A stretch of 64,000 nucleotides of DNA from JAFGVL01 sp963663245. GTDB taxonomy: Bacteria; Bacteroidota; Bacteroidia; Bacteroidales; Paludibacteraceae. The position numbers and the translations under genes are program-made. The notes under the pieces are model-generated. The model saw nothing but the letters and a program-made list of their open reading frames with translations. It ran no database searches and was not told the origin of the DNA. The stretch spans positions 1,488,001-1,552,000 of the forward strand of contig OY760143.1 in NCBI GenBank assembly GCA_963663245.1, read 5' to 3'. Below are positions 35,293 through 43,411 of this stretch, one piece after another; position 1 is the stretch's first letter; each line of letters starts with the position of its first letter.

Positions 35293-36372
35293 ATGAAGAA
35301 TAAGTTATCAATATTAGCATTACTTTTTATAAGTGTTTTCACTTCTCAAGCTGCTGATATATACTACTATCAAAGTAAGTTTACAGAAAATATTGATTCT
35401 ATTAAAGTTGGTTTAAATAATCAAGCAGCATTCGATAAAGTATTAGCCTCTCTCGATTCTTTGCAAAGAGGCTTAGTTGCTGAGAAATTAATCACTAAGA
35501 AAAAACCATTAATTACTGAAATACAATCTGTTTATGCATTTATAGGTGAAATATCTCCAGGGCCTAAAAGCTACATGCTCGATATAAATCAGAAAACAAG
35601 TGCTATGTCAATTTTAGGCTTAACAGAAGAAGAAATTCCTGACTCAACGAGCTGTTTACCTATTACAAAATTAGTATTATGGGATACGTATAATTGTTAT
35701 TTTGTTACTAATAATTCAGATAGCATGATGACAACCTATAAATATAACTTTTTGGTTGAAAAAAAATATTCATCATATACAGGATATGTAAAAGCAGGAG
35801 TTTCGGTTAAGTGTTCTCGTTGTATATTTGAATCATTTAAGAATGTAGAAGTTGTATTTGATCAAGAAACCTGCGATCAAGAATTAGGTATAGTTCGTTA
35901 TATACAACCTGAAATTATACAACCCAAAGTAGATGAATATCCTGAACCTGATTACTTATCTCCTCAACAGAAGAAAGCTCTCAAAGAAAAGTTGAAGAAA
36001 AAACTTAAAAAAGAGAAAGCTAAAAAGAAAAAGCGCATAGCTAAAGAAAAAGACAAGAAGAAAAAAGAGATGGCTGAGCTTCGTATGGATAAGAAGAAGG
36101 AAGCAATGGCTGTTAGAGATGCTAAAAAGCAGAAGATGACAGATAAAAGAAAGCTTCTTGGCAAGGCTAAAAAAATAAAAAATAAATATAAAAAGAAAAT
36201 AAAAAAAGTAAAGGTTAAGACAAAAAAGAAGATGAAAAAGGCTAAAAAGAAAGCCAAAAAAACAAAATCGAAACCAACAGCTGAAATTAAAGCATTAAAG
36301 CAAGAAATGAATGAAAGCATTCAGTTATTAAAAGATGAACAGAATGCTAAAATTGATGCTCTTCAAGAATAA
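35293..36372 (+). CDS. Exported protein with long lysine-rich C-terminal region, function unknown
   Basis: This 359-residue protein begins with a signal peptide (KNKLSILALLFISVFTSQAAD). A globular domain follows to about residue 215, with conserved-looking cysteines (NCYF; KCSRCIFE; ETCD). From about residue 224 to 335 the sequence is almost only K, A, E, R and M, with many KKK and KKAKK runs. It closes with a more balanced, probably coiled-coil tail of about 25 residues. I do not recognise the family. A highly basic exported tail could bind acidic polysaccharide, nucleic acid or the outer membrane; that is conjecture. The gene is followed by a strong bidirectional terminator. Confidence 0.7.
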   Translation: MKNKLSILALLFISVFTSQAADIYYYQSKFTENIDSIKVGLNNQAAFDKVLASLDSLQRGLVAEKLITKKKPLITEIQSVYAFIGEISPGPKSYMLDINQKTSAMSILGLTEEEIPDSTSCLPITKLVLWDTYNCYFVTNNSDSMMTTYKYNFLVEKKYSSYTGYVKAGVSVKCSRCIFESFKNVEVVFDQETCDQELGIVRYIQPEIIQPKVDEYPEPDYLSPQQKKALKEKLKKKLKKEKAKKKKRIAKEKDKKKKEMAELRMDKKKEAMAVRDAKKQKMTDKRKLLGKAKKIKNKYKKKIKKVKVKTKKKMKKAKKKAKKTKSKPTAEIKALKQEMNESIQLLKDEQNAKIDALQE

Positions 36373-36386
36373 AGAAATATTTACAT

Positions 36387-36423
36387 AAAAAGCCCTTATA
36401 CAAAAAATGTATAAGGGCTTTTT
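36387..36423. terminator. Bidirectional terminator between lysine-rich gene and engB
   Basis: AAAAAGCCCTTATAC (36387-36401) pairs perfectly with GTATAAGGGCTTTTT (36409-36423) around a seven-base loop. T runs occur on both strands, so it serves both convergent genes. Confidence 0.92.
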
Positions 36424-36424
36424 A

Positions 36425-37027
36425 TTATTCATTAATCTCATTAATAATACTTTCCATATATTCTAACAGCTCATCTTTACCATTCCCTTTTTCAGCAGAT
36501 GTTGTAAATAGAGGAGGTAAATCGTCCCAGTTTTCAAGTAATTTATTTTTGTATGCTTCTAAATTAGCTTCTTCTTGTTGTTTCTTGAGTTTATCTATTT
36601 TCGTAAACACAATAGAGAATGGAATTCCACTTATACCTAACCAATTAATAAATTCTATATCTATTTCTTGCGCCTCTATTCTACTATCGATCAAAACAAA
36701 TACATTTATTAATTGTCTCCTTTTTAAAATATAGGATTCAATCATAGTACGCAATTTCTTGCGCATATCTTTGCTTATTTTAGCATAACCATAACCCGGC
36801 AAATCTACTAAATGCCAAGCCTTATTAATTAGAAAATGATTAATTAATAGGGTTTTACCTGGTTTAGCTGAAGTCATAGCCAAACCTTTTTTATTGACTA
36901 GCATGTTGATTAATGAAGATTTCCCAACATTAGAACGCCCTATAAAAGCAAATTCAGGTAAATCACTTTCCGGACATTTATTTATTTCTGTGTTGCTGAT
37001 AACAAATTCTGCTGTGTCTATATGCAT
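36425..37027 (-). CDS. engB: Ribosome biogenesis GTPase EngB (YihA/YsxC)
   Basis: This 200-residue TrmE-Era-EngA-EngB-Septin family GTPase has G1 G30-RSNVGKS37, the G2 threonine-rich loop (AMTSAKPGKTLLI), G3 DLPGYGYAK and G4 TKIDK. EngB assists late assembly of the large ribosomal subunit in the cytoplasm. Length matches the family (190-210). The gene lies four bases downstream of the sodium symporter gene on the same strand, so they may share a transcript. Confidence 0.95.
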   Translation of the reverse strand: MHIDTAEFVISNTEINKCPESDLPEFAFIGRSNVGKSSLINMLVNKKGLAMTSAKPGKTLLINHFLINKAWHLVDLPGYGYAKISKDMRKKLRTMIESYILKRRQLINVFVLIDSRIEAQEIDIEFINWLGISGIPFSIVFTKIDKLKKQQEEANLEAYKNKLLENWDDLPPLFTTSAEKGNGKDELLEYMESIINEINE

Positions 37028-37031
37028 TATT

Positions 37032-38513
37032 TTATATTTTTAATATCAGTTTTTTACTTAAGAAAAAACGCTTTTTTGAAGATATTAACCATAAGCCGAT
37101 AAAACAAATCAGACCATTTAAGATTAATAATTCTGCTCCTGATCTATAGTTAAATAGCTTAATTAATATATATTCTAATATCCCTATTAATATAGGAGAT
37201 ATTATCGCAATTATCGGTATTTTTTTATCTGTAGGTTTAAATTTTGTAAATAAGCCAAAAGAAAATAAGCCTAATAGTGGACCATAGGTATAGGAGGCTA
37301 TTTTATAAATTACAAGAATAATACTATCTACATTTTTAATGTTATAAATTAATATAATAATTAGCGCAAATACAATAGAAATACCAATATGAACTCTACG
37401 ACGAATCTTTTTAGCACGATTAGCCTTTTCTTGCTTAACACCTAATATATCGACAGAGAAAGAGGTGGTTAAAGAAGTAAGAGCAGAGTCAGCACTAGAG
37501 AATGCTGCGGCAATAATACCAATGAAAAAGAAAATAGTAACTGCTTTCCCTAAGTAGCCATTTGCAAAATATGGTAAAATCTCATCCGGATTTTGAGGCA
37601 ATTGTAAGCCTTTTTCCTGTGCCAAAAATAATAACAATGCACCAACAGATAGAAATAGTATATTTATAGGAATAAACATAAACCCATATGAATACATATT
37701 CTTCTTAGCTTCTTTAATATTTTTACAAGACAAGTTCTTTTGCATCATATCTTGGTCTAATCCGGTCATCACAATGGTTATAAATACTCCACTTAAAAAC
37801 TGTTTGAAGAAGTTATTTCTACTTACCAAATCATCAAAAACAAATATGTCTGTCCATTTGTTGTTTAATAATTTTGTAGATATTAGATCTATAGGCATTT
37901 CTAGTTTATTATAGACTCCTATAATAATTAGAACTAAAGCTGTAAGTAAAAAAAAGGTCTGTAAGGCATCCGTCCATATAATAGTCTTAATCCCACCTTT
38001 GTTAGTATATAACCATATAAATAGAATTAAAACACTTACACCAAGTTCGAACGGAATATTCCAAGTATTAAAAACAAATGTTTGTAAAATAATAGCAACA
38101 ACATATAACCGTGCAGCAGCCCCAATAATCTTTGATAATAAGAAAAATGAAGCTCCCGTTTTATAAGCTCTATTTCCAAATCGTTTTTCTAGATAGCTAT
38201 ATATACTAGTTAAATTTAAACGGTAGTAAAGAGGTAATAAAATTGTAGCTACAACAATATATCCGACAAAAAAGCCTAATACCATTTGCATATATGCAAA
38301 ACCATTGCTTTCAACAACGCCTGGGACAGAAATAAACGTGACTCCAGAAATAGAAGTTCCTATCATTCCAAATGCTACTATATACCATGGAGACTTACGA
38401 TTTCCTAAGAAAAATGCAGCATTGTTATTTGCTTTTCTTCCTGTAATGTAGGAAATAAGAAGTAACAAACCAAAATAGGCTAATATAAGGAGTAGAATGT
38501 TTGAACTTGACAT
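37032..38513 (-). CDS. Sodium:solute symporter family protein
   Basis: This 493-residue protein has about 13 transmembrane segments, the SSS/LeuT-fold count. It has FFLGNRKSPWYIVAFGMIGTS and SGVTFISVPG near the N-terminus, and TGLDQDMMQKNLSCKN and AAAFSSADSALTSLTT in the middle. The latter carries the conserved sodium-site serines (S-S-A-D-S-A-L-T). The substrate is not evident. Many Bacteroidota carry this type near housekeeping genes. Start at 38513, preceded by a -7 element on the minus strand. Confidence 0.92.
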   Translation of the reverse strand: MSSSNILLLILAYFGLLLLISYITGRKANNNAAFFLGNRKSPWYIVAFGMIGTSISGVTFISVPGVVESNGFAYMQMVLGFFVGYIVVATILLPLYYRLNLTSIYSYLEKRFGNRAYKTGASFFLLSKIIGAAARLYVVAIILQTFVFNTWNIPFELGVSVLILFIWLYTNKGGIKTIIWTDALQTFFLLTALVLIIIGVYNKLEMPIDLISTKLLNNKWTDIFVFDDLVSRNNFFKQFLSGVFITIVMTGLDQDMMQKNLSCKNIKEAKKNMYSYGFMFIPINILFLSVGALLLFLAQEKGLQLPQNPDEILPYFANGYLGKAVTIFFFIGIIAAAFSSADSALTSLTTSFSVDILGVKQEKANRAKKIRRRVHIGISIVFALIIILIYNIKNVDSIILVIYKIASYTYGPLLGLFSFGLFTKFKPTDKKIPIIAIISPILIGILEYILIKLFNYRSGAELLILNGLICFIGLWLISSKKRFFLSKKLILKI

Positions 38514-38575
38514 ATCTTATTTTGTAAATGGTTCCTGTGTTTTGCGATTAGTAAATAATCAACAGAATTCAGATA

Positions 38576-38583
38576 CAAATGTA
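38576..38583 (-). promoter_or_regulatory. -7 element for the symporter-engB transcript
   Basis: Minus-strand TACATTTG fits TAnnTTTG, 63 bases upstream of the symporter start. It is divergent from the recR element 22 bases away. Confidence 0.45.
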
Positions 38584-38604
38584 CCCAAAACATAGATAAA
38601 ATTT

Positions 38605-38612
38605 TAACTTTG
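38605..38612 (+). promoter_or_regulatory. -7 element before recR
   Basis: TAACTTTG fits TAnnTTTG and lies 19 bases upstream of the ATG at 38632, implying a very short 5' leader. Confidence 0.55.
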
Positions 38613-38631
38613 CATTAATTATTAAGATAAT

Positions 38632-39258
38632 ATGATGCATCAACAGTTTCCTTCCGTATTATTAGAGAATGCGGTTGACGAATTTTCTAAATTGCCGGGA
38701 ATAGGTCGTAAAACGGCTTTAAGACTCGTATTACATATGCTTAAAAAAAGCGAAGAGGAGGTTGATCTTTTTGGAAATACCATTATTCGCCTTAAAAAGG
38801 AGATTAAACATTGTAAAATTTGTCATAATATATCAGATGTTGATGTATGCGACATATGTAGTAACCCATCTAGAGATGAAAATGTAGTTTGTGTAGTAGA
38901 AAACATAAAGGATGTAATGTCTATTGAGAATACGCATCAATTCAAAGGTTTATACCATGTTTTAGGAGGAATTATATCACCTATGGATGGAATAGGACCA
39001 GCTGATCTGGAAATAGATAGTTTAATTCAACGTATTCAATCAGAAAACGTAAAAGAAATTATATTGGCACTTAGTCCAACTATGGAAGGAGACACAACAA
39101 ATTTCTATATTTTTAGAAAACTAGGTGTAAAAAGTATAAAGATTACAACTATTGCTAGAGGTATTGCAATAGGAGATGAATTAGAATATGCAGATGAAGT
39201 AACTCTAGGCAGATCAATTATAAACAGAATAGAATTTACTGATTCAAAAAATAGTTAA
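38632..39258 (+). CDS. recR: Recombination mediator RecR
   Basis: This 208-residue protein has the helix-hairpin-helix KLPGIGRKTALRLVLHM, and a C4 zinc finger CKICHNISDVDVCDICS. A Toprim domain follows (VVCVVENIKDVMSIE ... YHVLGGIISPMDGIGP). RecR works with RecF and RecO to load RecA on gapped DNA. Length is standard. It starts an apparent co-directional series that continues through a membrane protein, an HAD protein and a radical SAM protein to 42911. Confidence 0.96.
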   Translation: MMHQQFPSVLLENAVDEFSKLPGIGRKTALRLVLHMLKKSEEEVDLFGNTIIRLKKEIKHCKICHNISDVDVCDICSNPSRDENVVCVVENIKDVMSIENTHQFKGLYHVLGGIISPMDGIGPADLEIDSLIQRIQSENVKEIILALSPTMEGDTTNFYIFRKLGVKSIKITTIARGIAIGDELEYADEVTLGRSIINRIEFTDSKNS

Positions 39259-39275
39259 TATTCAAAAAATAAAAA

Positions 39276-39737
39276 ATGGAAGAATTAATAGAAAAAGCAT
39301 ATAAAAAAGCTAACTTTTATTATTATACAATATTTGTTAAGGCTGTTGTATTTGCTTTTTTAGGTTATTTAGCTAATACTAATTACCCCAATCTTTTCAA
39401 CTTCACTGAAGCTACAAAAACAGTTGTTAGTAGTATTGCATACTTATACTTAATTGGGTCAATTCCATTAGCACTATGGTTATTTAGTAAAAAAGTAGCC
39501 CTATTAATAAGTATAGAAGATATAAATCTTCGTTATACTCAATATATGTATTGGGTGTTAGTGCGAATGGGTCTAATAGGAGTTAGTTTTATCTCAAATA
39601 TTATTTTAGGATATATGTTTCAATCTAGTTCTTTTTTATACGCAGCAGCTATTGCTGCTGTAGCAATGTTATTTTGTAAACCTAACAAAACTAATATAGA
39701 CAGAGAATTAAATCCAATTGTTGAAATAACTGATTAA
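39276..39737 (+). CDS. Small membrane protein, function unknown
   Basis: This 153-residue protein has four hydrophobic segments (about residues 16-34, 52-78, 93-115, 118-135) separated by short loops. An N-terminal acidic/basic helix (EELIEKAYKKANFYY) precedes the first. I do not recognise a named family, although similar proteins occur near recR in Bacteroidota. Seventeen bases follow recR and nine precede the HAD gene, so it is in the same transcript. Confidence 0.65.
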   Translation: MEELIEKAYKKANFYYYTIFVKAVVFAFLGYLANTNYPNLFNFTEATKTVVSSIAYLYLIGSIPLALWLFSKKVALLISIEDINLRYTQYMYWVLVRMGLIGVSFISNIILGYMFQSSSFLYAAAIAAVAMLFCKPNKTNIDRELNPIVEITD

Positions 39738-39746
39738 TAAATTAAT

Positions 39747-40169
39747 ATGATTATAGCTATAGATTTTGACGGAACCATAGTAGAACATGCCTATCCAAAG
39801 ATTGGTAAAGAAATTCCTTTTGCAACTGACACGCTTAAAATGTTACAAAAAGATCGACATCAACTTATTTTATGGACTGTAAGGGAAGGAGCTTTGTTAG
39901 AAGAGGCAGTTGATTTCTGCAGAAAACGAGGTGTTGAATTTTACGCCATAAATCAAAATAATCCTGAGACGGTAGAAGAAGAGTTTATTTCTCGTAAAAT
40001 CACGGTGGATTTATATATTGATGATAGAAATCTAGGAGGCTTACCTGATTGGGGAATAATATATCAAATGATTAAATCAGATAAAGCGTTTGAAGCACCA
40101 AAGCATATTATTGAAAATGAATATGGACAAGCTAAAAAAAGCTTTTTTGATAAATTATTAGGTCGATGA
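39747..40169 (+). CDS. HAD-superfamily hydrolase of the BT0820 type
   Basis: This 140-residue protein opens IIAIDFDGTIVEHAYPKIG, where D-F-D-G-T is HAD motif I (nucleophile Asp5 or Asp7 region). HQLILWTVREGALLEEAVDF carries motif II (T) and YIDDRNLGG motif IV (DD). The short length and motif order match the structurally characterised B. thetaiotaomicron BT0820 group, whose substrate I do not know. It overlaps the radical SAM gene by four bases, which suggests joint function or coupling. Confidence 0.85.
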   Translation: MIIAIDFDGTIVEHAYPKIGKEIPFATDTLKMLQKDRHQLILWTVREGALLEEAVDFCRKRGVEFYAINQNNPETVEEEFISRKITVDLYIDDRNLGGLPDWGIIYQMIKSDKAFEAPKHIIENEYGQAKKSFFDKLLGR

Positions 40170-41602
40170 AAATAACATTTATTACACCACCAGCAATTAA
40201 TGGATCAAAACCTGCTGAACGTACTGCTGGTTGCACAAGAGTGGTGTATGCTATGCCTAATATATATGAACTAACGGTTGCTGCTTTACTTGAACAAGAA
40301 AAGTATGAGATTTACTATATAGATTTCATTTTAGAGAAAAAATCATCAAATGACTTAGCTTTTTTTTTAGAGTCTGATAATAGTGATTGTTACTGTATAT
40401 GGTCAGTAAACCTTTCTATGGATGCTGATCTAGAGGCATTAAAACAAATACGAAAAACACATGCTACTGCGAAGATTCTATTTATGGGTCCTGCACCAAC
40501 ATATTACACCAAAAATTTTGTTCTAGACAATAATGTTTTTGTGTTAAGAGGTGAGCCAGAATTAACAGCAAAAGAACTTATAGCATCATTTAAAAATAAT
40601 ACTGACTTTTCTTCCATTACAGGTATTTCTCTATTAGTAGATAATAAGCTTAAACATAACCCTCCAAGAGCTTTACTAAAAGACTTAGATGAATTGCCTT
40701 TTCCTGCACGACATTTTATTGAACAATACCACTTTGCTAATCCTAAATTAAAAGAATCTCCTTATACAACTATAGTTGCATCGCGTAATTGTCCATTTAA
40801 ATGTATTTACTGTGTGCCAAGTTCTTTAACATTTGCTCGCGAAATAGAATACAAAAAGGATAAAAAAAAGAAACCTCCTATTTCATTTCGTTCAGTGGAG
40901 AATGTTGCTGAAGAATTAAAACAATTACATGAGAATGGGTATAAGTCTATCGGCTTTATGGACGATAATTTTATAGTGAATGCAAAAAGATTAAAAGGAA
41001 TTGGTCATGAATTGAAAAAATATAATTTTTCATGGGGTTGTCAAGCAAGAGCAGATGCAATAAATGATAATATAGCAAAAATATTGGCTGATACAGGTTG
41101 TCAGTATGTAGATATCGGCGTTGAATCTTTTGATGATGATATTCTAAAATACATTAAAAAAGGGCTTACCTCAGAACAAATTTTTGCAGCTATAGAATCA
41201 TTGAAAAAATACAAAGTTCCTGCTAAACTAAATATTCTAATAGGTACAAGTCCTTTAGAAACAGTTGATAGCATTAAAAAGACTTTAAAAATAGCTAAAA
41301 ACCTAAAAGTGAGTCAGGTAATGTTTAATATTGTAGCTCCATTTCCAGGCACTGAATTTTACGATTTAGCTAAAATGAATAACTGGATAGTAGGAGGAGA
41401 TTATGTTCCTACAGATGTGCAACGAAACTCAATATTAAACTTTCCAAAATTAACTTCAAAACAAATGGAACGTTTGTTATTTTGGAATAATATTCAGTTT
41501 TTCTTACGTCCTTCTTTAATACTATCCCATTTATTTAAATTTAAGTCTTTTAGTGAATTTAGAATTGCACTTAAAGCCCTGAAAATAAAACTATTTGGAT
41601 AA
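40166..41602 (+). CDS. B12-binding-domain radical SAM protein
   Basis: This 478-residue protein has an N-terminal B12-binding-like Rossmann domain (about 1-150: FITPPAINGSKPAE, IWSVNLSMDADLEAL, ILFMGPAPTYYTKNF). The radical SAM core follows with C209-x3-C213-x2-C216 (SRNCPFKCIYC), then FMDDNFIVNAKRL and YVDIGVESFDDDIL. The usual DxHxxG cobalamin motif is not obvious in the N-terminal domain, so cobalamin may not bind there in the standard way. Such proteins are often methyltransferases or cyclases for glycans, lipids or peptides. It is followed with no gap by a GT2 gene. Confidence 0.88.
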   Translation: MKITFITPPAINGSKPAERTAGCTRVVYAMPNIYELTVAALLEQEKYEIYYIDFILEKKSSNDLAFFLESDNSDCYCIWSVNLSMDADLEALKQIRKTHATAKILFMGPAPTYYTKNFVLDNNVFVLRGEPELTAKELIASFKNNTDFSSITGISLLVDNKLKHNPPRALLKDLDELPFPARHFIEQYHFANPKLKESPYTTIVASRNCPFKCIYCVPSSLTFAREIEYKKDKKKKPPISFRSVENVAEELKQLHENGYKSIGFMDDNFIVNAKRLKGIGHELKKYNFSWGCQARADAINDNIAKILADTGCQYVDIGVESFDDDILKYIKKGLTSEQIFAAIESLKKYKVPAKLNILIGTSPLETVDSIKKTLKIAKNLKVSQVMFNIVAPFPGTEFYDLAKMNNWIVGGDYVPTDVQRNSILNFPKLTSKQMERLLFWNNIQFFLRPSLILSHLFKFKSFSEFRIALKALKIKLFG

Positions 41603-42376
41603 ATGAAAAAATTATCAGTAGTTATATTAACATGGAATTCAGAAAAGCATATAACTCCTTGCTTGGATTCATTAATTAGTGCTATTGACAAATATAATTA
41701 TGAAGTTATTATTGTTGATAACGGTTCTACAGATAATACGCTAAACCTTCTAAAGCAATATCTTTCTTCCCAGATTCATTTAATTACCAACAATAATAAT
41801 AAAGGTGTTGCAAAAGCTCGTAATCAGGCTTTAAGAATGGTATCAGGTGATTTAGTGTTAATTTTAGACATTGATACTGAGGTAAATAAACAAGCCATTG
41901 ATGCATTAATTACTACAATAGAAAGTGATGATAAGATTGGAATTGCTGCCGTAAAATTAGTGGCCAGTGATGGTGAAGTTCAACAGAGTTGCCGAAGACT
42001 CCCAACTTTACGTTATAAGCTTCAGAATGTTTTAGCTTCAAAAGGAATACTGAAAGAAAGCAAATCTCAGTTTTATAAAAAGAAGATGCATGCAAACATG
42101 CCGTTTGAGGTAGAATATGTCATAGGTGCATGCCAGTTGGTTCGTAAAACTGCACTTGATAAGGTAGGCTTATTAGATGAAAATATATTTTATGGACCAG
42201 AAGATGCCGATTTTTGTTTGCGTATGAAACAAAAAGGGTGGACCGTGATTTTTATTCCATCAGAAAGTATTTTACATCATTATCAGCAAATTAGCAATAA
42301 AAACATATTTTCTTTTATCTCTAGACAACATATAAAAGCATTATTATATTATTTTTGGAAACACAAGAGAATCTAA
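41603..42376 (+). CDS. GT2 family glycosyltransferase (rhamnosyltransferase-like)
   Basis: This 257-residue protein has KLSVVILTWNSEKHITPCLD, IIVDNGSTDNT and NKGVAKARNQAL. It has a DxD motif D89-I-D91 and the later FYGPEDADFCLRMKQKGW block typical of WcaA/rhamnosyltransferase-like GT2 proteins. It abuts the radical SAM gene with no spacer. Together with the GNAT downstream this suggests synthesis of a small modified glycoconjugate. Sugar unknown. Confidence 0.88.
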   Translation: MKKLSVVILTWNSEKHITPCLDSLISAIDKYNYEVIIVDNGSTDNTLNLLKQYLSSQIHLITNNNNKGVAKARNQALRMVSGDLVLILDIDTEVNKQAIDALITTIESDDKIGIAAVKLVASDGEVQQSCRRLPTLRYKLQNVLASKGILKESKSQFYKKKMHANMPFEVEYVIGACQLVRKTALDKVGLLDENIFYGPEDADFCLRMKQKGWTVIFIPSESILHHYQQISNKNIFSFISRQHIKALLYYFWKHKRI

Positions 42377-42386
42377 TTAAAGATTT

Positions 42387-42911
42387 ATGCCATATTTACA
42401 AAACAACATATTAAACTTAAGAGCTTTAGAACCTGAAGATTTAGCTATTCTTTATAAATGGGAAAATAATTCAGAGTGGTGGCATGTAGGTAATACCATA
42501 AACCCTTATTCTAAGTTTATTTTACGTCAATACTTAGTGAATTCAGATAAAACTATATACGAAAATAAACAGCTGCGTTTGATCGTTGAACTCAATGAAA
42601 CAAAGAAATGTGTAGGGATGATTGATCTGTATGACTTTGATGCCAAACATAATAGAGTAGGTATTGGCATAGTTATAGAAGAAGCCCATCAACAAAATGG
42701 TTATGCAGATATTGCCTTAAATTTATTAGTTGAGTATAGTTTTGATTTTCTTGGAATTCACTCTCTTTTTGCACACATACTTCCTTCTAATACACCAAGT
42801 ATTAGGTTGTTTAAAAAACAAGACTTTATAAAAACGGGAACCTTAAAAGATTGGGTAAAAAATAAAGAAGAATACTTAGATGTAGATGTTTATCAGCTAA
42901 TTAAAGCATAA
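42387..42911 (+). CDS. GNAT family N-acetyltransferase (RimJ/RimL-like)
   Basis: This 174-residue protein begins with LRALEPEDLAILYKWENNSEWW, typical for RimJ/L-like GNATs. It has VGIGIVIEEAHQQNGYADIAL (acetyl-CoA pyrophosphate loop, Q/R-x-x-G-x-A) and SLFAHILPSNTPSIRLFKKQDF near the C-terminus. It may acetylate an amino sugar or protein N-terminus; SpeG-like activity is also possible. It ends the recR-led gene series and converges with the minus-strand gene after four bases. Confidence 0.82.
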   Translation: MPYLQNNILNLRALEPEDLAILYKWENNSEWWHVGNTINPYSKFILRQYLVNSDKTIYENKQLRLIVELNETKKCVGMIDLYDFDAKHNRVGIGIVIEEAHQQNGYADIALNLLVEYSFDFLGIHSLFAHILPSNTPSIRLFKKQDFIKTGTLKDWVKNKEEYLDVDVYQLIKA

Positions 42912-42915
42912 AAAA

Positions 42916-43368
42916 CTAAACAAGTTCAATATAAACTGGCAGTTCTTTTAAAAATTCACAGCCTCGAGTATCTAAATCAACTTTACAGCAATAATGTTGT
43001 AATCCATTACTCATAAGTAAATACTGAACTCTTAGTTGAGAATTATATATAGCAACTTGATCAAAAGTTTTTTGACTTAATGCTATGCTTGGTGCTTTAT
43101 ATTCAATTATCATTAAAGGCCTACCATCATTACCATACACAACTGTATCACAGCGTTTTTGCATTCCATTATAGGAGAGCGATACTTCGTTACCAATAAG
43201 GCTTGCAGGGTAGCCTTTTTCTTCAATTAGATACTCTATCATGTGCTGTCTAACTAATTCTTCAGGCTGTAATGCTACGTATTTCTTCCGTATACGATCA
43301 AAGATTTGTTTCTTCTCGTTAATAACTTTTATTTTAAATGAGTAGTCTGGAAAGTTAAGTTGACCCAT
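42916..43368 (-). CDS. Orphan HsdR_N-domain (PD-(D/E)XK-like) protein
   Basis: This 150-residue protein contains only the N-terminal nuclease-like domain of type I restriction R subunits. RKKYVALQPEELVRQHMIEYLIEEKGYP is the helical start. CDTVVYGNDGRPLMIIEYKAPS carries the D...E-x-K catalytic pattern. No helicase domain, HsdM or HsdS is nearby, so it is not an R-M system. Stand-alone proteins like this are common in Bacteroidota and may act in repair, though this is not established. Confidence 0.8.
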   Translation of the reverse strand: MGQLNFPDYSFKIKVINEKKQIFDRIRKKYVALQPEELVRQHMIEYLIEEKGYPASLIGNEVSLSYNGMQKRCDTVVYGNDGRPLMIIEYKAPSIALSQKTFDQVAIYNSQLRVQYLLMSNGLQHYCCKVDLDTRGCEFLKELPVYIELV

Positions 43369-43375
43369 TTTTTGT

Positions 43376-43383
43376 TATTTTTG
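43376..43383 (+). promoter_or_regulatory. -7 element before amn
   Basis: TATTTTTG matches TAnnTTTG, 28 bases upstream of the ATG at 43412. It faces away from a minus-strand element 13 bases further on. Confidence 0.5.
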
Positions 43384-43396
43384 TAATTCTAGAATG

Positions 43397-43404
43397 CAAA
43401 TATA
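43397..43404 (-). promoter_or_regulatory. -7 element for the HsdR_N-like gene
   Basis: Minus-strand TATATTTG matches TAnnTTTG, 28 bases upstream of the start at 43368. The two divergent elements lie face to face within the 43-base gap. Confidence 0.5.
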
Positions 43405-43411
43405 AAACAAT

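Noticed and set aside
35964..36320. Minus-strand ORF rich in Phe and Leu
   Set aside because: It is the reverse complement of the lysine-rich coding region; the AAA/AAG runs read as TTT/CTT. No start signal or independent support.
38632..42911. Horizontal acquisition of the radical SAM group next to recR
   Set aside because: Base composition looks the same as in the flanks and there are no mobile-element traces; no basis to claim transfer from sequence reading alone.
42916..43368. Part of a type I restriction-modification system
   Set aside because: Only the short HsdR N-terminal domain is present, with no helicase, HsdM or HsdS nearby. Stand-alone copies are common in Bacteroidota.
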